From Pontixanthobacter aestiaquae (GTDB lineage: Bacteria > Pseudomonadota > Alphaproteobacteria > Sphingomonadales > Sphingomonadaceae), in assembly GCF_009827455.1 (NCBI RefSeq), contig NZ_WTYZ01000001.1, positions 2,795,685-2,859,684 on the forward strand: DNA of 64,000 nucleotides, in the 5' to 3' direction. Position 1 is the stretch's first letter. Every line of letters starts with the position of its first letter. Under the pieces are notes generated by a model, which saw only the letters and a program-made list of their open reading frames with translations, was not told where the DNA came from and did not search any database. Positions 43,909-53,288 of the stretch are shown one piece after another. The position numbers and the translations under genes are program-made.

Positions 43909-45447
43909 GTGAAGCCTGTGCGATATGCTTATGGATTGACCTCCGCGCTGCTGGTTGGCGGCGCAGCCATCTCCTTGGTCGGGGGATACCCCGCAGGAGC
44001 CCAAACCGCTCAAAATGAAGGCATCGAGATGCAACGCGCGGTACCCCGCGCCGGTGCTCCCGAGAGCTTCGCCAATCTGACCGAGCAATTGCAGCCTGCC
44101 GTCGTCAATATCTCGACCCGTCAGCGGATCGAAGTGTCCGGCAGTCGCAACCCGTTTGCTGGCACGCCATTCGAAGGCATGTTCGGCAACCGGCGCGGCG
44201 GCGGCAACGCAGAGCCGCAATTCCGCGAAGGCCAATCACTCGGTTCGGGCTTTATCATTTCGGCTGACGGTTTTGTTGTCACCAACAATCACGTTGTCAG
44301 CCCCAACGGTCGCGGCACGGTAGAGGAAATTACCGTCACTCTGCCCGATGGCCAAGAATATGACGCTGAATTGATTGGTGCCGACGCAGATTCGGATCTG
44401 GCAGTATTGAAAATCAAACGGTCCGATCCATTCCCCTTCGTCAAGTTCGGAGAGTCGGATGAGGCCCGTGTGGGTGACTGGGTTATTGCAATCGGCAACC
44501 CCTTCGGCCTTGGCGGGACGGTAACGAGCGGCATCGTGTCATCGGTGCTGCGCAACACCGGCAGCGGGGCGTATGACCGCTACATCCAGACTGACGCGAG
44601 CATCAATCGTGGTAATTCGGGTGGCCCACTATTCGACATGCAGGGCAACGTGATCGGCATTAATAATGCGATCTATTCGCCATCGGGTGGCAGCGTCGGG
44701 ATCGGTTTTGCTATCCCGGCAGAAGTCGCCTCACCTATTGTTGATCAACTGAAGTCAGGCGAGGCAATCGAACGCGGCTTCCTCGGCGTCAGCATTCAGC
44801 CGGTTGACGAAGATCTGGCCGCATCGCTCGGCCTGCCCAAAAATCAGGGCGAATTTGTTCAACTGGTTCAGCCCGATGCCGCAGCGGACAAAGCCGGCAT
44901 TCGCGCAGGCGATATCGTCACCAAAGTTGACGGAAAAGCTGTTACGCAGGACCAGACGCTGTCGTTCCTCGTAGCGAATGTAAAGCCGGGCGAGACGATT
45001 CCGATCGAACTCTACCGCGAAGGCAAACGGCGGACTGTACAAGCGACCGTTGGCAAACGTCCTAGCGCGGAAGAAATGCGTGAACAGCAGATGTTCAGCC
45101 AGGATGAAGAGCCGGAAATGCCCGATGAGGCAGAGAACGAAAGCCCGATCATCGAAAAACTGGGTCTCCAAGTTGTTCCTTTGACGCCGACAATCAATCG
45201 CCGGCTTGGCGTAAGCAGCGATACCGAAGGCCTTGCGATTGTGGCCGTTGACCGCAACTCCGACGCCGCGCGCAAGGGCCTCCAACGCCGCGACATTATC
45301 AAATCGGCCAATTACCAGCCGGTCAATTCGGTTGAGGATCTGGAAAAGGCCGTGACCGACGCGGAACAAGATGGCCGCGACGCCGTGCTGCTGCAGTTCC
45401 AGCGTCCCGGCGGACCAACCGTCTACCGCGCGGTGCGCATTCGCTAA
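43909..45447 (+). CDS. degP: Do-family periplasmic serine protease (DegP-like)
   Basis: This 512-residue HtrA/Do protease has an N-terminal signal segment (YGLTSALLVGGAAISLVGGYPAGAQ). The trypsin-like domain has His in FVVTNNHVVSPNGRG, Asp in ADSDLAVLKIKRSDP and Ser in NRGNSGGPLFDMQGNVIGIN. Two PDZ domains follow (RGFLGVSIQPVDEDLAASLG; GLQVVPLTPTINRRLGVSSD). The start is a GTG at 43909; a second GTG at 43918 is possible. A strong terminator lies 20 bases after the stop. It degrades or refolds damaged envelope proteins. Confidence 0.95.
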   Translation: MKPVRYAYGLTSALLVGGAAISLVGGYPAGAQTAQNEGIEMQRAVPRAGAPESFANLTEQLQPAVVNISTRQRIEVSGSRNPFAGTPFEGMFGNRRGGGNAEPQFREGQSLGSGFIISADGFVVTNNHVVSPNGRGTVEEITVTLPDGQEYDAELIGADADSDLAVLKIKRSDPFPFVKFGESDEARVGDWVIAIGNPFGLGGTVTSGIVSSVLRNTGSGAYDRYIQTDASINRGNSGGPLFDMQGNVIGINNAIYSPSGGSVGIGFAIPAEVASPIVDQLKSGEAIERGFLGVSIQPVDEDLAASLGLPKNQGEFVQLVQPDAAADKAGIRAGDIVTKVDGKAVTQDQTLSFLVANVKPGETIPIELYREGKRRTVQATVGKRPSAEEMREQQMFSQDEEPEMPDEAENESPIIEKLGLQVVPLTPTINRRLGVSSDTEGLAIVAVDRNSDAARKGLQRRDIIKSANYQPVNSVEDLEKAVTDAEQDGRDAVLLQFQRPGGPTVYRAVRIR

Positions 45448-45468
45448 GCGCCTTTCGAGCACAAAAGA

Positions 45469-45501
45469 GGCCCCGTCAGGTTCGTCTGGCGGGGCCTTTT
45501 T
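45469..45501 (+). terminator. Rho-independent terminator after degP
   Basis: The hairpin GGCCCCGTCAG/CTGGCGGGGCC has a short loop (GTTCGT region) and is followed by five T residues. It ends the hflK-hflC-degP transcript. Confidence 0.92.
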
Positions 45502-45518
45502 GTTTGCCGGTCAAATCA

Positions 45519-45941
45519 TCAATTTTGCGGAGGTACGCTACGGTAATTATTTACCAAATCGAGGCGGGCAACGCATGTCCAGTCATTTGAGCGTTTTGTC
45601 GAACCTAGCGCCCGATAATTGACTTCTCCTGACGCGTGATAGGTATAGTAACTAGCCGTCCCAGAACCGCGAATGCCGAAAAATCCGCAGTCTTTCTTGC
45701 CATTCTTGTTTGCCTCTTGATCGTGACACACTCTAGCAAAAATCCGTTGCTTGCACTTGTTTTGGTATATCACAGTCATCTTGTCGCCACTCCAACTGTG
45801 GCTGCTATATTGCAAACAAGGGACGTCCCTGGACAGCTTTCCATCCCAACAGCCATCCTCGTCGATCGAGTTGGAATAGGTTGCCGACGCGGAGGATGAT
45901 GCAACCAGAACGGCCGAAAATAAGGCTAGGCGTAGTGACAT
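45519..45941 (-). CDS. Secreted cysteine-rich protein of unknown function
   Basis: This 140-residue protein has a Sec signal peptide (LALFSAVLVASSSASA). The mature part is small and carries about six cysteines (DEDGCWDG, VPCLQY, NKCKQRI, RVCHDQ, KKDCGFFG, DWTCVARL), which suggests disulfide bonds in the periplasm or outside the cell. I do not recognise the family. It is convergent with degP and shares with it only the terminator-bearing gap. The gene is somewhat richer in A and T than its neighbours, so recent acquisition is possible. Confidence 0.75.
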   Translation of the reverse strand: MSLRLALFSAVLVASSSASATYSNSIDEDGCWDGKLSRDVPCLQYSSHSWSGDKMTVIYQNKCKQRIFARVCHDQEANKNGKKDCGFFGIRGSGTASYYTYHASGEVNYRALGSTKRSNDWTCVARLDLVNNYRSVPPQN

Positions 45942-46056
45942 AGTTTCCCCATACTCGTCCAGGATACGGTTTTGAGCGGCCAGACCCAGTGTCCTTGTAA
46001 GCGCGATTCACTCCAAGAAGCAATTCCGACCTGAGTGAGGCCCAGCCTGGCTACTG

Positions 46057-48234
46057 CTACTGCTGAGGCAATGGTGATGCCGGAACGCTCGGCCTTGGTG
46101 AAGGCGTTGGCTGGACTGCACGCTGGGCGGGCTGCTGGGCTGGTTTTGGTGCTGCTGGCCGTTCGCCAATCGCACGATCGAGAAAATCGTCACTGACTGC
46201 CGGCGGCGCGTTGTTTTGCGGAACTTGCGGCCGCTCTGCAGCATTGCCTGTCTGCTCCCCGCCTTCCACGGCGGGATCAGCATTGCGCTCGCCATCACCC
46301 AGCCCGGGCTCGATAAGATTGCCCTGCTCGTCGATATAATAATAATCTTCCGGATCACCGAAATAGAACTCGTCGTCAGGTTCAAGCTGCCATTCGGGCA
46401 ACTTGAGTTCGGTGTTGAACTGCTCGATCGGGCGATCTTTCACCGCATAGCGCATATAGGCTGCGAAGGCTTGCGCAGGCGCGCGTCCGCCCTGCAATCC
46501 GCGGACCCGCTTGGCATCGTCACGGCCCATCCATACGCCGGTGGTGATCCCGCTGGAGAAGCCGATGAACCAGCCATCCTTGTTGGACGATGTGGTGCCG
46601 GTCTTGCCTGCAACAGGGCGGCCGATCTGCGCCGCCCGGCCTGTCCCGGTATTCACTGCGGTTTGCAGCAAATCGGTAATCCCCGCTGCGACATATTCGG
46701 GTACCAGGCGGGTGGCACGCTTTCTCTCATGTTCATACAGCGTTTCACCGTCAGCAGTTGTCACTTTGACGATGCCATAAGGCTCCACCGAATTGCCGCC
46801 AGCCGAGACGGCCGCAAAGGCGCGCGTCATGTCGATAACGCGGGTCTCGCTGCTCCCCAGCACCATCGAAGGGTATGTCTGGATCGGCGTGGTGATGCCG
46901 AACCGCTTGGCCATGCTGGCCACTGTGCCGAAGCCGACTTCATAGCCGAGCTGCGCCGCGACGGTATTCTTGGAATAGGCGAACGCCGTGCGGACATCGA
47001 TATCGCCTGCATAGCTGCCACCCGAATTGCGCGGGGTCCAGCCGTCGATGGTGGTCTGCACATCTTTGACCGGCGCATCGGGCGTATATCCAGCCTCGAG
47101 CGCGGAGAGATAGACGAACAGTTTCCACGCCGATCCAGGTTGGCGCACCGCATCGGTCGCGCGGTTGTAATTGGTTTCGACATAGTCGGTACCGCCGATC
47201 ATCGCGAGGATCGCACCATCGCGGTCGAGGCTGACCAACGCACCCTGCGCGCCTTCGGGCGTGTTCGATTTGATCGATGTCGCAGCAGTACGCTGCATCC
47301 CGACGTCGAGCGTAGTCCACACCTCGATCGGCTCGAAGGTTTCGGGTAACAGCAAATCCAGCTGAGGCAGCGCCCAATCGGTAAAGTAGCGGACCGAATT
47401 CTGCCCGCGCTCTTCCTTCAGATTCACAGTGGTCGGGTCCACTGTAACATTCGGGTCGATCCGGCCCTGCTCTTTCATCAGGCGTAGCACTACCTGCGCG
47501 CGGTCCACCGCCGCCTGCACGTCAGCCGTCGGCGAGTATCGCGACGGGGCCTTCACCAATCCTGCGATAATTGCGGCTTCGGCAGTCTCAAGTTCGGTCG
47601 CAGGGTGGCTGAAGAACTTCCGGCTTGCGCTGTCGATCCCGTAAGCTCCACCGCCGAAATACACCTTGTTAAGATAGAGCTCGAGAATCTGTTCCTTGGA
47701 GAACTTGCTCTCCATCGCCAACGCCAGAACCGCTTCGCGCATTTTCCGGTCGAGCGTCCGGTTGGAGTTGAGGAATACGTTGCGCGCCAATTGCTGCGTG
47801 ATAGTCGATGTCGCGCCGAAGCGCTTATCGCCCGTCGCCCATACCCATGTGGCACGCGCCAAACCGATCGGATCAACCCCGAAATGGCTGTAATAGCGGC
47901 GATCTTCGACCGAGATCATCGCATCTTTCATCACCTGCGGAATTTCGTCGCTATTGAGCCATTTCCCGAAAGTCGGGCCCAGCTCGACAATCTCGGTTCC
48001 GTCACGCGCGCGGACGATAATGGTCTGCGCGTTTTGAGTGGCTTTTAGCTCCTGATAGCTGGGCAAGGAACGCGCGGCGAAGACAATTGCAAGGCCCAGA
48101 AACAGCACGCCAAGCAGCGCCACGCCGCCACCCCACATGAACAGCCGCCGAAACCACAAGCGCCAGCCGGTCGGCTTCGCTTTATCTGTTCTACGGCCTG
48201 CCGCGGCTTTCCGCCTGCTGCCACGCTTTGCCAT
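46057..48234 (-). CDS. Class A penicillin-binding protein (PBP1A family)
   Basis: This bifunctional peptidoglycan synthase has 725 aa. A basic cytoplasmic N-terminus and one membrane helix (GGGVALLGVLFLGLAIVFAA) come first. The GT51 glycosyltransferase domain has the catalytic Glu in ISVEDRRYYSHFGVDPIGLA, then GATSTITQQLARNVFLNSNR. The transpeptidase domain has the Ser nucleophile in RQPGSAWKLFVYLSALEAG, AYSKNTVAAQLG and KTGTTSSNKDGWFIGFS. The C-terminal about 110 residues are acidic and then Pro/Gln-rich and probably disordered. It builds and cross-links murein at the inner-membrane surface. Confidence 0.95.
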   Translation of the reverse strand: MAKRGSRRKAAAGRRTDKAKPTGWRLWFRRLFMWGGGVALLGVLFLGLAIVFAARSLPSYQELKATQNAQTIIVRARDGTEIVELGPTFGKWLNSDEIPQVMKDAMISVEDRRYYSHFGVDPIGLARATWVWATGDKRFGATSTITQQLARNVFLNSNRTLDRKMREAVLALAMESKFSKEQILELYLNKVYFGGGAYGIDSASRKFFSHPATELETAEAAIIAGLVKAPSRYSPTADVQAAVDRAQVVLRLMKEQGRIDPNVTVDPTTVNLKEERGQNSVRYFTDWALPQLDLLLPETFEPIEVWTTLDVGMQRTAATSIKSNTPEGAQGALVSLDRDGAILAMIGGTDYVETNYNRATDAVRQPGSAWKLFVYLSALEAGYTPDAPVKDVQTTIDGWTPRNSGGSYAGDIDVRTAFAYSKNTVAAQLGYEVGFGTVASMAKRFGITTPIQTYPSMVLGSSETRVIDMTRAFAAVSAGGNSVEPYGIVKVTTADGETLYEHERKRATRLVPEYVAAGITDLLQTAVNTGTGRAAQIGRPVAGKTGTTSSNKDGWFIGFSSGITTGVWMGRDDAKRVRGLQGGRAPAQAFAAYMRYAVKDRPIEQFNTELKLPEWQLEPDDEFYFGDPEDYYYIDEQGNLIEPGLGDGERNADPAVEGGEQTGNAAERPQVPQNNAPPAVSDDFLDRAIGERPAAPKPAQQPAQRAVQPTPSPRPSVPASPLPQQ

Positions 48235-48354
48235 ATAACCCGGTCATCCATGTGGCGGCGCCTAGCGCCAAACTACTCCCATGCACTGCATAGGGCAGTT
48301 GTAACGCGGCGTGAACGGGTAAAGTGAATTGATGCCCAGCGTTAGGTTTTGAGC

Positions 48355-48780
48355 CTAACCCTTGGGAACGTCTTTCAAAATGCCATCCGGATTGAAATCG
48401 AGCGACGCACTGTTGATGCAATAGCGCAATCCGCCCTGATCCGGCGGTCCATCGGGAAACACATGACCCAGATGACCGCCGCAATTGGAGCAGGTAACTT
48501 CGGTCCGGATCATACCGTGCGAAGTGTCACGATGCTCCGCCACCATATCGCCATCAGCAGGCTTGGTGAAAGCAGGCCAGCCGCAGCCGGAATTGTATTT
48601 CGCATCGCTGGCGAACAGCTTGGTCCCGCACGCCGCGCAGGTATATTCGCCCTCTTCGAAATGCTTGTCATATTCACCGGTAAATGCGCGCTCGGTTCCT
48701 TTCTCGCGAAGGATATGAAACTGCTCAGGCGTCAGCTTTTCGCGCCACTCTGCATCAGTGGTGGTCTTGGGATCGGACAT
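48355..48780 (-). CDS. msrB: Peptide-methionine (R)-S-oxide reductase
   Basis: MsrB (141 aa) reduces methionine-R-sulfoxide. Zinc is bound by two CxxC pairs ([11 protein letters not shown] and [14 protein letters not shown]). The catalytic Cys lies in [24 protein letters not shown] and [10 protein letters not shown] are further family motifs. The start at 48780 is followed upstream by the intergenic element copy B. It lies upstream of the PBP gene by 120 bases on the same strand but is probably independent. Confidence 0.97.
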   Translation of the reverse strand: MSDPKTTTDAEWREKLTPEQFHILREKGTERAFTGEYDKHFEEGEYTCAACGTKLFASDAKYNSGCGWPAFTKPADGDMVAEHRDTSHGMIRTEVTCSNCGGHLGHVFPDGPPDQGGLRYCINSASLDFNPDGILKDVPKG

Positions 48781-48805
48781 TCGGTATCTCCTTTATCGGA
48801 AATAT

Positions 48806-49059
48806 GGGGATTTTTTGTTTGGCCTCAAGCGCCGGCGCTCGCATCCGCTCACTTGGCTATCCTCGCTTTCGCTCCCTTACGGTCGCTCCGCTGCGGGCGG
48901 GCCGCTTGGCCCTATGGCTGCCGCGACCAAGATCGTGCACTATACTGATCGCTTGAAATGGTCCGGTCCGCGACTAGCGGACCGCAAGGCCGACCGGCCG
49001 CCCGAGCTTATGCGAGGTAGCCAAGCGGCGCGGATGCGCCGCGCCCGGCGACTGAGGGG
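48806..49059. repeat. Structured intergenic element, copy B
   Basis: This is the second copy of the element at 35646-35914, in the same orientation. Hairpin 1 (48964-48984) has stem GGTCCGC/GCGGACC around loop GACTA. Hairpin 2 (49025-49042) has stem GCGGCGC/GCGCCGC around loop GGAT. The blocks GGCCTC, GCGCCGGCG, GCATCCGCTC, CGGCCGCCCGAGCTT, GCGAGGTAGCCAAG and CGACTGAGGG match copy A. It fills the gap of about 300 bases between msrB and the GST gene; I see no protein gene in it. Confidence 0.82.
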
Positions 49060-49086
49060 CTTATCGCCAGATCAGCTCAAAACACA

Positions 49087-49758
49087 CTACGCATTCACAT
49101 CCGCATAGTGGCTGGGCGGCTGGATCACTTCCATCCGTTCGCTCAGCAGCGGCCTGAAGCTCGGACGGCTTTTGAAGACCGAGTACCAGCCCTTAGTCTG
49201 CTCGTGCCCGTTCCAATCAATCCCGCCCAGATAATCCGCCACGCTGATTTGTGCTGCGGCTGTCAGATCGGCGAGGCTCATCCGCGAACCGGCAAGCCAC
49301 GGGCGCGTGTCGATCAGATAATCCATGTAATCCAAGTGACCATGCGCCATTTTCATTGCGCGCGCCAAAGCCCGCGAGTCCGGTGGTTGGCGCAGGATCA
49401 GGCGTTTCTTCATCCGTTCATGCAGCAGCGGTGCGGTAACGTCGGCGAAGAAATTTTCGTCAAACAGAGCAATCAGCCGGCGGATTTCGGCGCGATCTTT
49501 GACCGTGCCATTGATCATCGGCGATTGATCGACGGTCTCTTCGAAATATTCGCAAATCGCGCGGCTATCGCACAGCGCGATCTTCTTCTCTGCATCGTGC
49601 AGCACCGGCGTGCGGCCAGCGGGGTTCAGTTCCCAGAACTCGTCGCTGCCTTCCCACGGATTCTCGCGCCACAATTCATAGCCGACGCCCTTCTCGCTCA
49701 GCAGCAAGCGGACTTTGCGGCTGAACGGGCACAATGGAAATTGATAGAGACGCCACAT
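49087..49758 (-). CDS. Glutathione S-transferase family protein
   Basis: This 223-residue protein has an N-terminal thioredoxin-fold domain (YQFPLCPFSRKVRLLLSEKG with a CPFS active-site motif, ENPWEGSDEFWELNPAGRTP, DSRAICEYFEE) and an all-helical C-terminal domain (DTRPWLAGSRMSLADLTAAA, QISVADYLGGIDWNGH). A Cys at the active site suggests an omega/beta-like or stringent-starvation-like GST with thiol-transferase chemistry rather than a Tyr/Ser conjugating enzyme. It stands upstream of the intergenic element. Confidence 0.92.
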   Translation of the reverse strand: MWRLYQFPLCPFSRKVRLLLSEKGVGYELWRENPWEGSDEFWELNPAGRTPVLHDAEKKIALCDSRAICEYFEETVDQSPMINGTVKDRAEIRRLIALFDENFFADVTAPLLHERMKKRLILRQPPDSRALARAMKMAHGHLDYMDYLIDTRPWLAGSRMSLADLTAAAQISVADYLGGIDWNGHEQTKGWYSVFKSRPSFRPLLSERMEVIQPPSHYADVNA

Positions 49759-49826
49759 GTTACTCTATTGCCTCAAGCATTTGCGGGCGTCCACAATTGT
49801 GACACCGCGTTGTGAAAATTGTGACG

Positions 49827-50198
49827 CTAAACGCCCGATCCTTCAAGCAGCAGCAAACAAGACGGCATGACCTGATGCACTTCGCCTGCGGCTGACATCT
49901 TTTGCGCCTCTGCTCGGAGCATCGCGGCCACCGCATCGCGAGTGAGCCCCTTGCTATCCATCAATCCGGCAGAGAAGCGGACAAAAAACTCCTGGCCCCG
50001 CTCGGCTAGCGGAGGATAGCCGAGCGCTTTCTCGTCACCCGTAGCCTGCGCACCGGCAATGATCGCGAAGGCGGCGGAGCAGCGCAGTGCGGTTCTCTGT
50101 TCCAGGCTGAGAGCCGCACCGGGCCCGGATTGCGCAGCGGCCGGAACATGAAAAACCATACCGGCAGCGAGCAAGGAAGTCGTCAAAAACAGTTTCAT
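49827..50198 (-). CDS. Small exported protein of unknown function
   Basis: The ATG at 50198 gives a 123-residue protein with a Sec signal peptide (FLTTSLLAAGMVFHVPAAAQ). An upstream open frame to 50303 is unlikely, since it would put the signal internally. The mature part (LRCSAAFAIIAGAQATGDEK, GQEFFVRFSAGLMDSKGLTR, VMPSCLLLLEG) has two cysteines that could pair. I recognise a common sphingomonad-type small periplasmic protein but no named function. It is divergent from the aldehyde dehydrogenase operon. Confidence 0.8.
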   Translation of the reverse strand: MKLFLTTSLLAAGMVFHVPAAAQSGPGAALSLEQRTALRCSAAFAIIAGAQATGDEKALGYPPLAERGQEFFVRFSAGLMDSKGLTRDAVAAMLRAEAQKMSAAGEVHQVMPSCLLLLEGSGV

Positions 50199-50314
50199 TC
50201 CCGCCCAATACAGCGCTTGGGCTGAACCTTCGACTACCAATTTATCTGATTGTCTCGAAACTTTCCGCCGTCCTGCCCATTGGCTCAGCAACACATACAT
50301 CAAAGGACACTGAC

Positions 50315-51745
50315 ATGAGCGATTACCCTTCCCTGCATCTTCTTATTGGCGGCGATCAGATTTCGGGCGATGGTCGCAAGACAGAGGATGTCCTCAATCC
50401 GGCAACCGGCGACACTCTTGCGGCATTGCCGCATGCCACCAGCGATGATCTCGACCGGGCGCTCGATAATGCCGAGCAGGGTTTTCGCGAATGGCGCAAT
50501 ACATCCGCCGACAAGCGCGCGAGCATTCTCACCAAAGCCGCCGGGCTGATCAAGGAACGCGCGGGCGATATTGCGCAGGCGCTCACGCGCGAACAAGGCA
50601 AGCCAATTGGCGAAGCCAAAGGCGAGACCATGTATGCCGCGATGCTCCTCGAATTCTATGCCGGTGAGTGCAAGCGGCTGTATGGCCGGACACTGGTTCG
50701 CCCCGAAGGCAGCCGGGTCGAAATCCAGTATCATCCGGTTGGTCCCGTCGCAGGCTTCGCGCCGTGGAACTTCCCTACGCTCAATGTGATGCGAAAAATC
50801 GGCGGCGCGCTCGCAGCAGGCTGTTCGACTATCGTCAAGCCGAGCGAGGAGACCCCTGCTTCGGGCATCGCCATCGTGCAGGCACTGCTCGACGCAGGCG
50901 TACCGGGCAATGTCGTACAATGCGTATTCGGCGTGCCCAGCGATGTCAGCGAACATCTGCTCGCCAGCCCGATCATCCGCAAGCTCACTTTCACAGGCTC
51001 GACGCCGGTCGGAAAGCATCTGGCCAAGCTGGCCGCGGACGATCTGAAAGTAACGACTATGGAACTGGGCGGTCACGGCCCCGTGCTGGTCTTCAAAGAC
51101 AGCGACGTGGACAACGTGCTCGACACAATGGTCAGCAACAAATTCCGCAATGCCGGGCAAGTCTGTGTCAGTCCCACGCGGTTCCTGGTCGAGGAAGATG
51201 TGTTCGAAAAGTTCCGTGACGGCTTTGTCGAGCGCGCCGAGAAAATCAAAGTCGGCAATGGTTTGGAGGATGGCGTGCAAATGGGTCCGATGGCCAATGC
51301 GCGCGGGGTCGACGGGATTCAGGACAAGATTGCAAATGCAGTCGACAAGGGCGCGAAGCTGCTGACCGGCGGCGAGAGGATTGGCAATCAGGGATATTTC
51401 CATCAGCCCACGGTGTTGGCCGAGGTCCCGACCGATGCCGACATTATGAATGAAGAACCTTTCGGCCCGGTCGCGATCCTCAACCCGATGGCGGGAGAAG
51501 AGGCGATGATCGAGGAAGCCAACCGCCTGCCCTACGGCCTCGCAGCTTACGCATGGACCCAAGATCCTGCGCGCCGCCGCCGTCTGGCCGCCGAGGTCGA
51601 AGCGGGAATGCTGGCGATCAACACCGGCGGCGTGTCGGCGGTCGACGCGCCGTTCGGCGGCGTCAAATGGTCAGGCTATGGCAGCGAAGACGGCCGCGAA
51701 GGCGTGATGGCCTGCATGGTGCCCAAAACCATTCACGAAGGTTGA
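50315..51745 (+). CDS. NAD(P)-dependent aldehyde (succinate-semialdehyde type) dehydrogenase
   Basis: This aldehyde dehydrogenase has 476 aa. The NAD-binding region shows PVAGFAPWNFPTLNVMRKIG and LTFTGSTPVGKHL. The catalytic Glu lies in TTMELGGHGPVLVF and the Cys in FRNAGQVCVSPTRFL. The overall pattern (EEPFGPVAILNPMAG, VEAGMLAINTGGVSAVDAPF) is closest to succinate-semialdehyde/glutarate-semialdehyde dehydrogenases. As the first gene of a cluster with adhC and fghA it may oxidise aldehydes from C1 or fatty-aldehyde metabolism. The true substrate is open. Confidence 0.92.
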   Translation: MSDYPSLHLLIGGDQISGDGRKTEDVLNPATGDTLAALPHATSDDLDRALDNAEQGFREWRNTSADKRASILTKAAGLIKERAGDIAQALTREQGKPIGEAKGETMYAAMLLEFYAGECKRLYGRTLVRPEGSRVEIQYHPVGPVAGFAPWNFPTLNVMRKIGGALAAGCSTIVKPSEETPASGIAIVQALLDAGVPGNVVQCVFGVPSDVSEHLLASPIIRKLTFTGSTPVGKHLAKLAADDLKVTTMELGGHGPVLVFKDSDVDNVLDTMVSNKFRNAGQVCVSPTRFLVEEDVFEKFRDGFVERAEKIKVGNGLEDGVQMGPMANARGVDGIQDKIANAVDKGAKLLTGGERIGNQGYFHQPTVLAEVPTDADIMNEEPFGPVAILNPMAGEEAMIEEANRLPYGLAAYAWTQDPARRRRLAAEVEAGMLAINTGGVSAVDAPFGGVKWSGYGSEDGREGVMACMVPKTIHEG

Positions 51746-51802
51746 CGCGCAGCGTTCCAGTCTCGAAAAGCAACCTGCCCCAACAGAGGAGAGTCCCCGC
51801 CC

Positions 51803-52909
51803 ATGAAAACCCGCGCTGCCGTTGCTTTTGAAGCCAAGAAACCGCTCGAGATTGTCGAACTCGATCTGGAAGGGCCGAAAGAGGGCGAAGTGCTGGTCGA
51901 GATCATGGCGACGGGCATCTGCCACACCGACGCCTACACGCTCGACGGGCTGGACAGCGAAGGTCTGTTCCCTTCGGTCTTGGGGCACGAAGGCGCAGGA
52001 ATTGTTCGCGAGGTTGGCGCGGGCGTGACCTCGGTTGTGCCCGATGATCACGTTATCCCGCTTTACACGCCGGAATGCCGCCAATGCAAAATGTGTCTGA
52101 GCGGCAAAACCAACCTGTGCAGCGCGATCCGCGAGACACAGGGCAAAGGTCTGATGCCCGATAGTACGTCGCGCTTCTCCTACAAGGGCGAGACGATCTA
52201 CCATTATATGGGCTGCTCGACCTTCTCGAACTTCACCGTCTTACCTGAAATCGCTGTGGCAAAAATTCGCGAAGACGCGCCATTCAAGACCAGCTGTTAC
52301 ATCGGCTGCGGCGTAACCACAGGCGTGGGGGCGGTAACAAACACCGCGAAGGTTCAGCCAGGTGATACTGTTGTTGTCTTCGGCCTGGGCGGGATTGGCC
52401 TCAATGTGCTGCAAGGCGCGAAGATGGCCGGCGCAGACCGGATTGTCGGCGTCGACATCAATCCCGACCGAGAGGAATGGGGCCGCAAATTCGGGATGAC
52501 CGACTTTGTGAACCCCAAGGAAGTTGGCGATGTGGTCGCAACGCTGGTCAATATGCTCGATGGCGGCGCCGATTATACGTTCGACTGCACCGGCAATACC
52601 GATGTCATGCGCCAGGCGCTCGAAAGCTGTCACAAAGGCTGGGGCACATCGATTATCATCGGCGTGGCGGAAGCGGGCAAGGAGATTGCCACCCGCCCTT
52701 TCCAACTCGTCACCGGCCGCAACTGGCGCGGCACGGCCTTCGGTGGCGCGAAAGGCCGAACCGACGTGCCCAAGATCGTCGACTGGTATATGAACGGCAA
52801 AATCCAGATCGACCCGATGATCACCCACACGCTTACGCTTGACGAAATCAATAAGGGCTTCGATCTGATGCATGCAGGCGAGAGCATCCGCAGCGTGGTG
52901 GTGTATTGA
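51803..52909 (+). CDS. adhC: S-(hydroxymethyl)glutathione dehydrogenase / class III alcohol dehydrogenase
   Basis: This zinc alcohol dehydrogenase (368 aa) oxidises S-hydroxymethylglutathione to S-formylglutathione, the central step of glutathione-dependent formaldehyde detoxification. The catalytic zinc site is [15 protein letters not shown] with [20 protein letters not shown]. Four structural-zinc cysteines lie in [20 protein letters not shown]. The NAD fold is [40 protein letters not shown] and the long size fit class III. The preceding GAGGAG provides a good ribosome binding site. Its stop overlaps the cupin start. Confidence 0.96.
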   Translation: MKTRAAVAFEAKKPLEIVELDLEGPKEGEVLVEIMATGICHTDAYTLDGLDSEGLFPSVLGHEGAGIVREVGAGVTSVVPDDHVIPLYTPECRQCKMCLSGKTNLCSAIRETQGKGLMPDSTSRFSYKGETIYHYMGCSTFSNFTVLPEIAVAKIREDAPFKTSCYIGCGVTTGVGAVTNTAKVQPGDTVVVFGLGGIGLNVLQGAKMAGADRIVGVDINPDREEWGRKFGMTDFVNPKEVGDVVATLVNMLDGGADYTFDCTGNTDVMRQALESCHKGWGTSIIIGVAEAGKEIATRPFQLVTGRNWRGTAFGGAKGRTDVPKIVDWYMNGKIQIDPMITHTLTLDEINKGFDLMHAGESIRSVVVY

Positions 52910-53277
52910 TGGCAGCCGTTACCCCGACAAAAGTCGATCTGGCGGACAAGTTCAGCCAATTTTCCGACCATTGGGCGCCGCGCATCGTTGCGCGCTATAA
53001 TGACAATGAAGTCCGTCTCGCTAAGGCAGAGGGCGATTTCCAGTGGCACAGCCATGCCGATAGCGACGAGCTGTTTCTGGTCGTCAAGGGCAGGCTCACG
53101 ATGGAATTTCGCGACCGGACCGAAACGCTCGAAGCAGGCCAGATGATTGTGATCCCGCGCGGCGTCGAACATCGCCCCCGCGCGCTGGACGGTGAAGTGG
53201 AGATGATAATCATCGATCCCAAAGATACTGCCAATACCGGCAATCCCGAAACTGCGACCAAAGCGGTCGAAATTTAG
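52909..53277 (+). CDS. Cupin-domain protein
   Basis: This single-domain cupin has 122 aa. Motif 1 is FQWHSHADSDELFLVVKGRL, with the metal-binding His-x-His-x4-Glu. Motif 2 is MIVIPRGVEHRPRALDG, with the third His. The ATG at 52909 overlaps the adhC stop (TGATG). The position between adhC and fghA suggests a role in aldehyde or thiol chemistry, but the cupin fold gives no specific reaction. Confidence 0.88.
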   Translation: MAAVTPTKVDLADKFSQFSDHWAPRIVARYNDNEVRLAKAEGDFQWHSHADSDELFLVVKGRLTMEFRDRTETLEAGQMIVIPRGVEHRPRALDGEVEMIIIDPKDTANTGNPETATKAVEI

Positions 53278-53288
53278 GAGAGAATACA

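Noticed and set aside
46216..47349. 377-codon plus-strand frame opposite the class A PBP gene
   Set aside because: It lies wholly within the motif-complete PBP gene on the other strand and is a codon-bias shadow.
50300..51562. 420-codon minus-strand frame opposite the aldehyde dehydrogenase gene
   Set aside because: The opposite strand encodes a full, motif-complete dehydrogenase; the antisense product has no family features.
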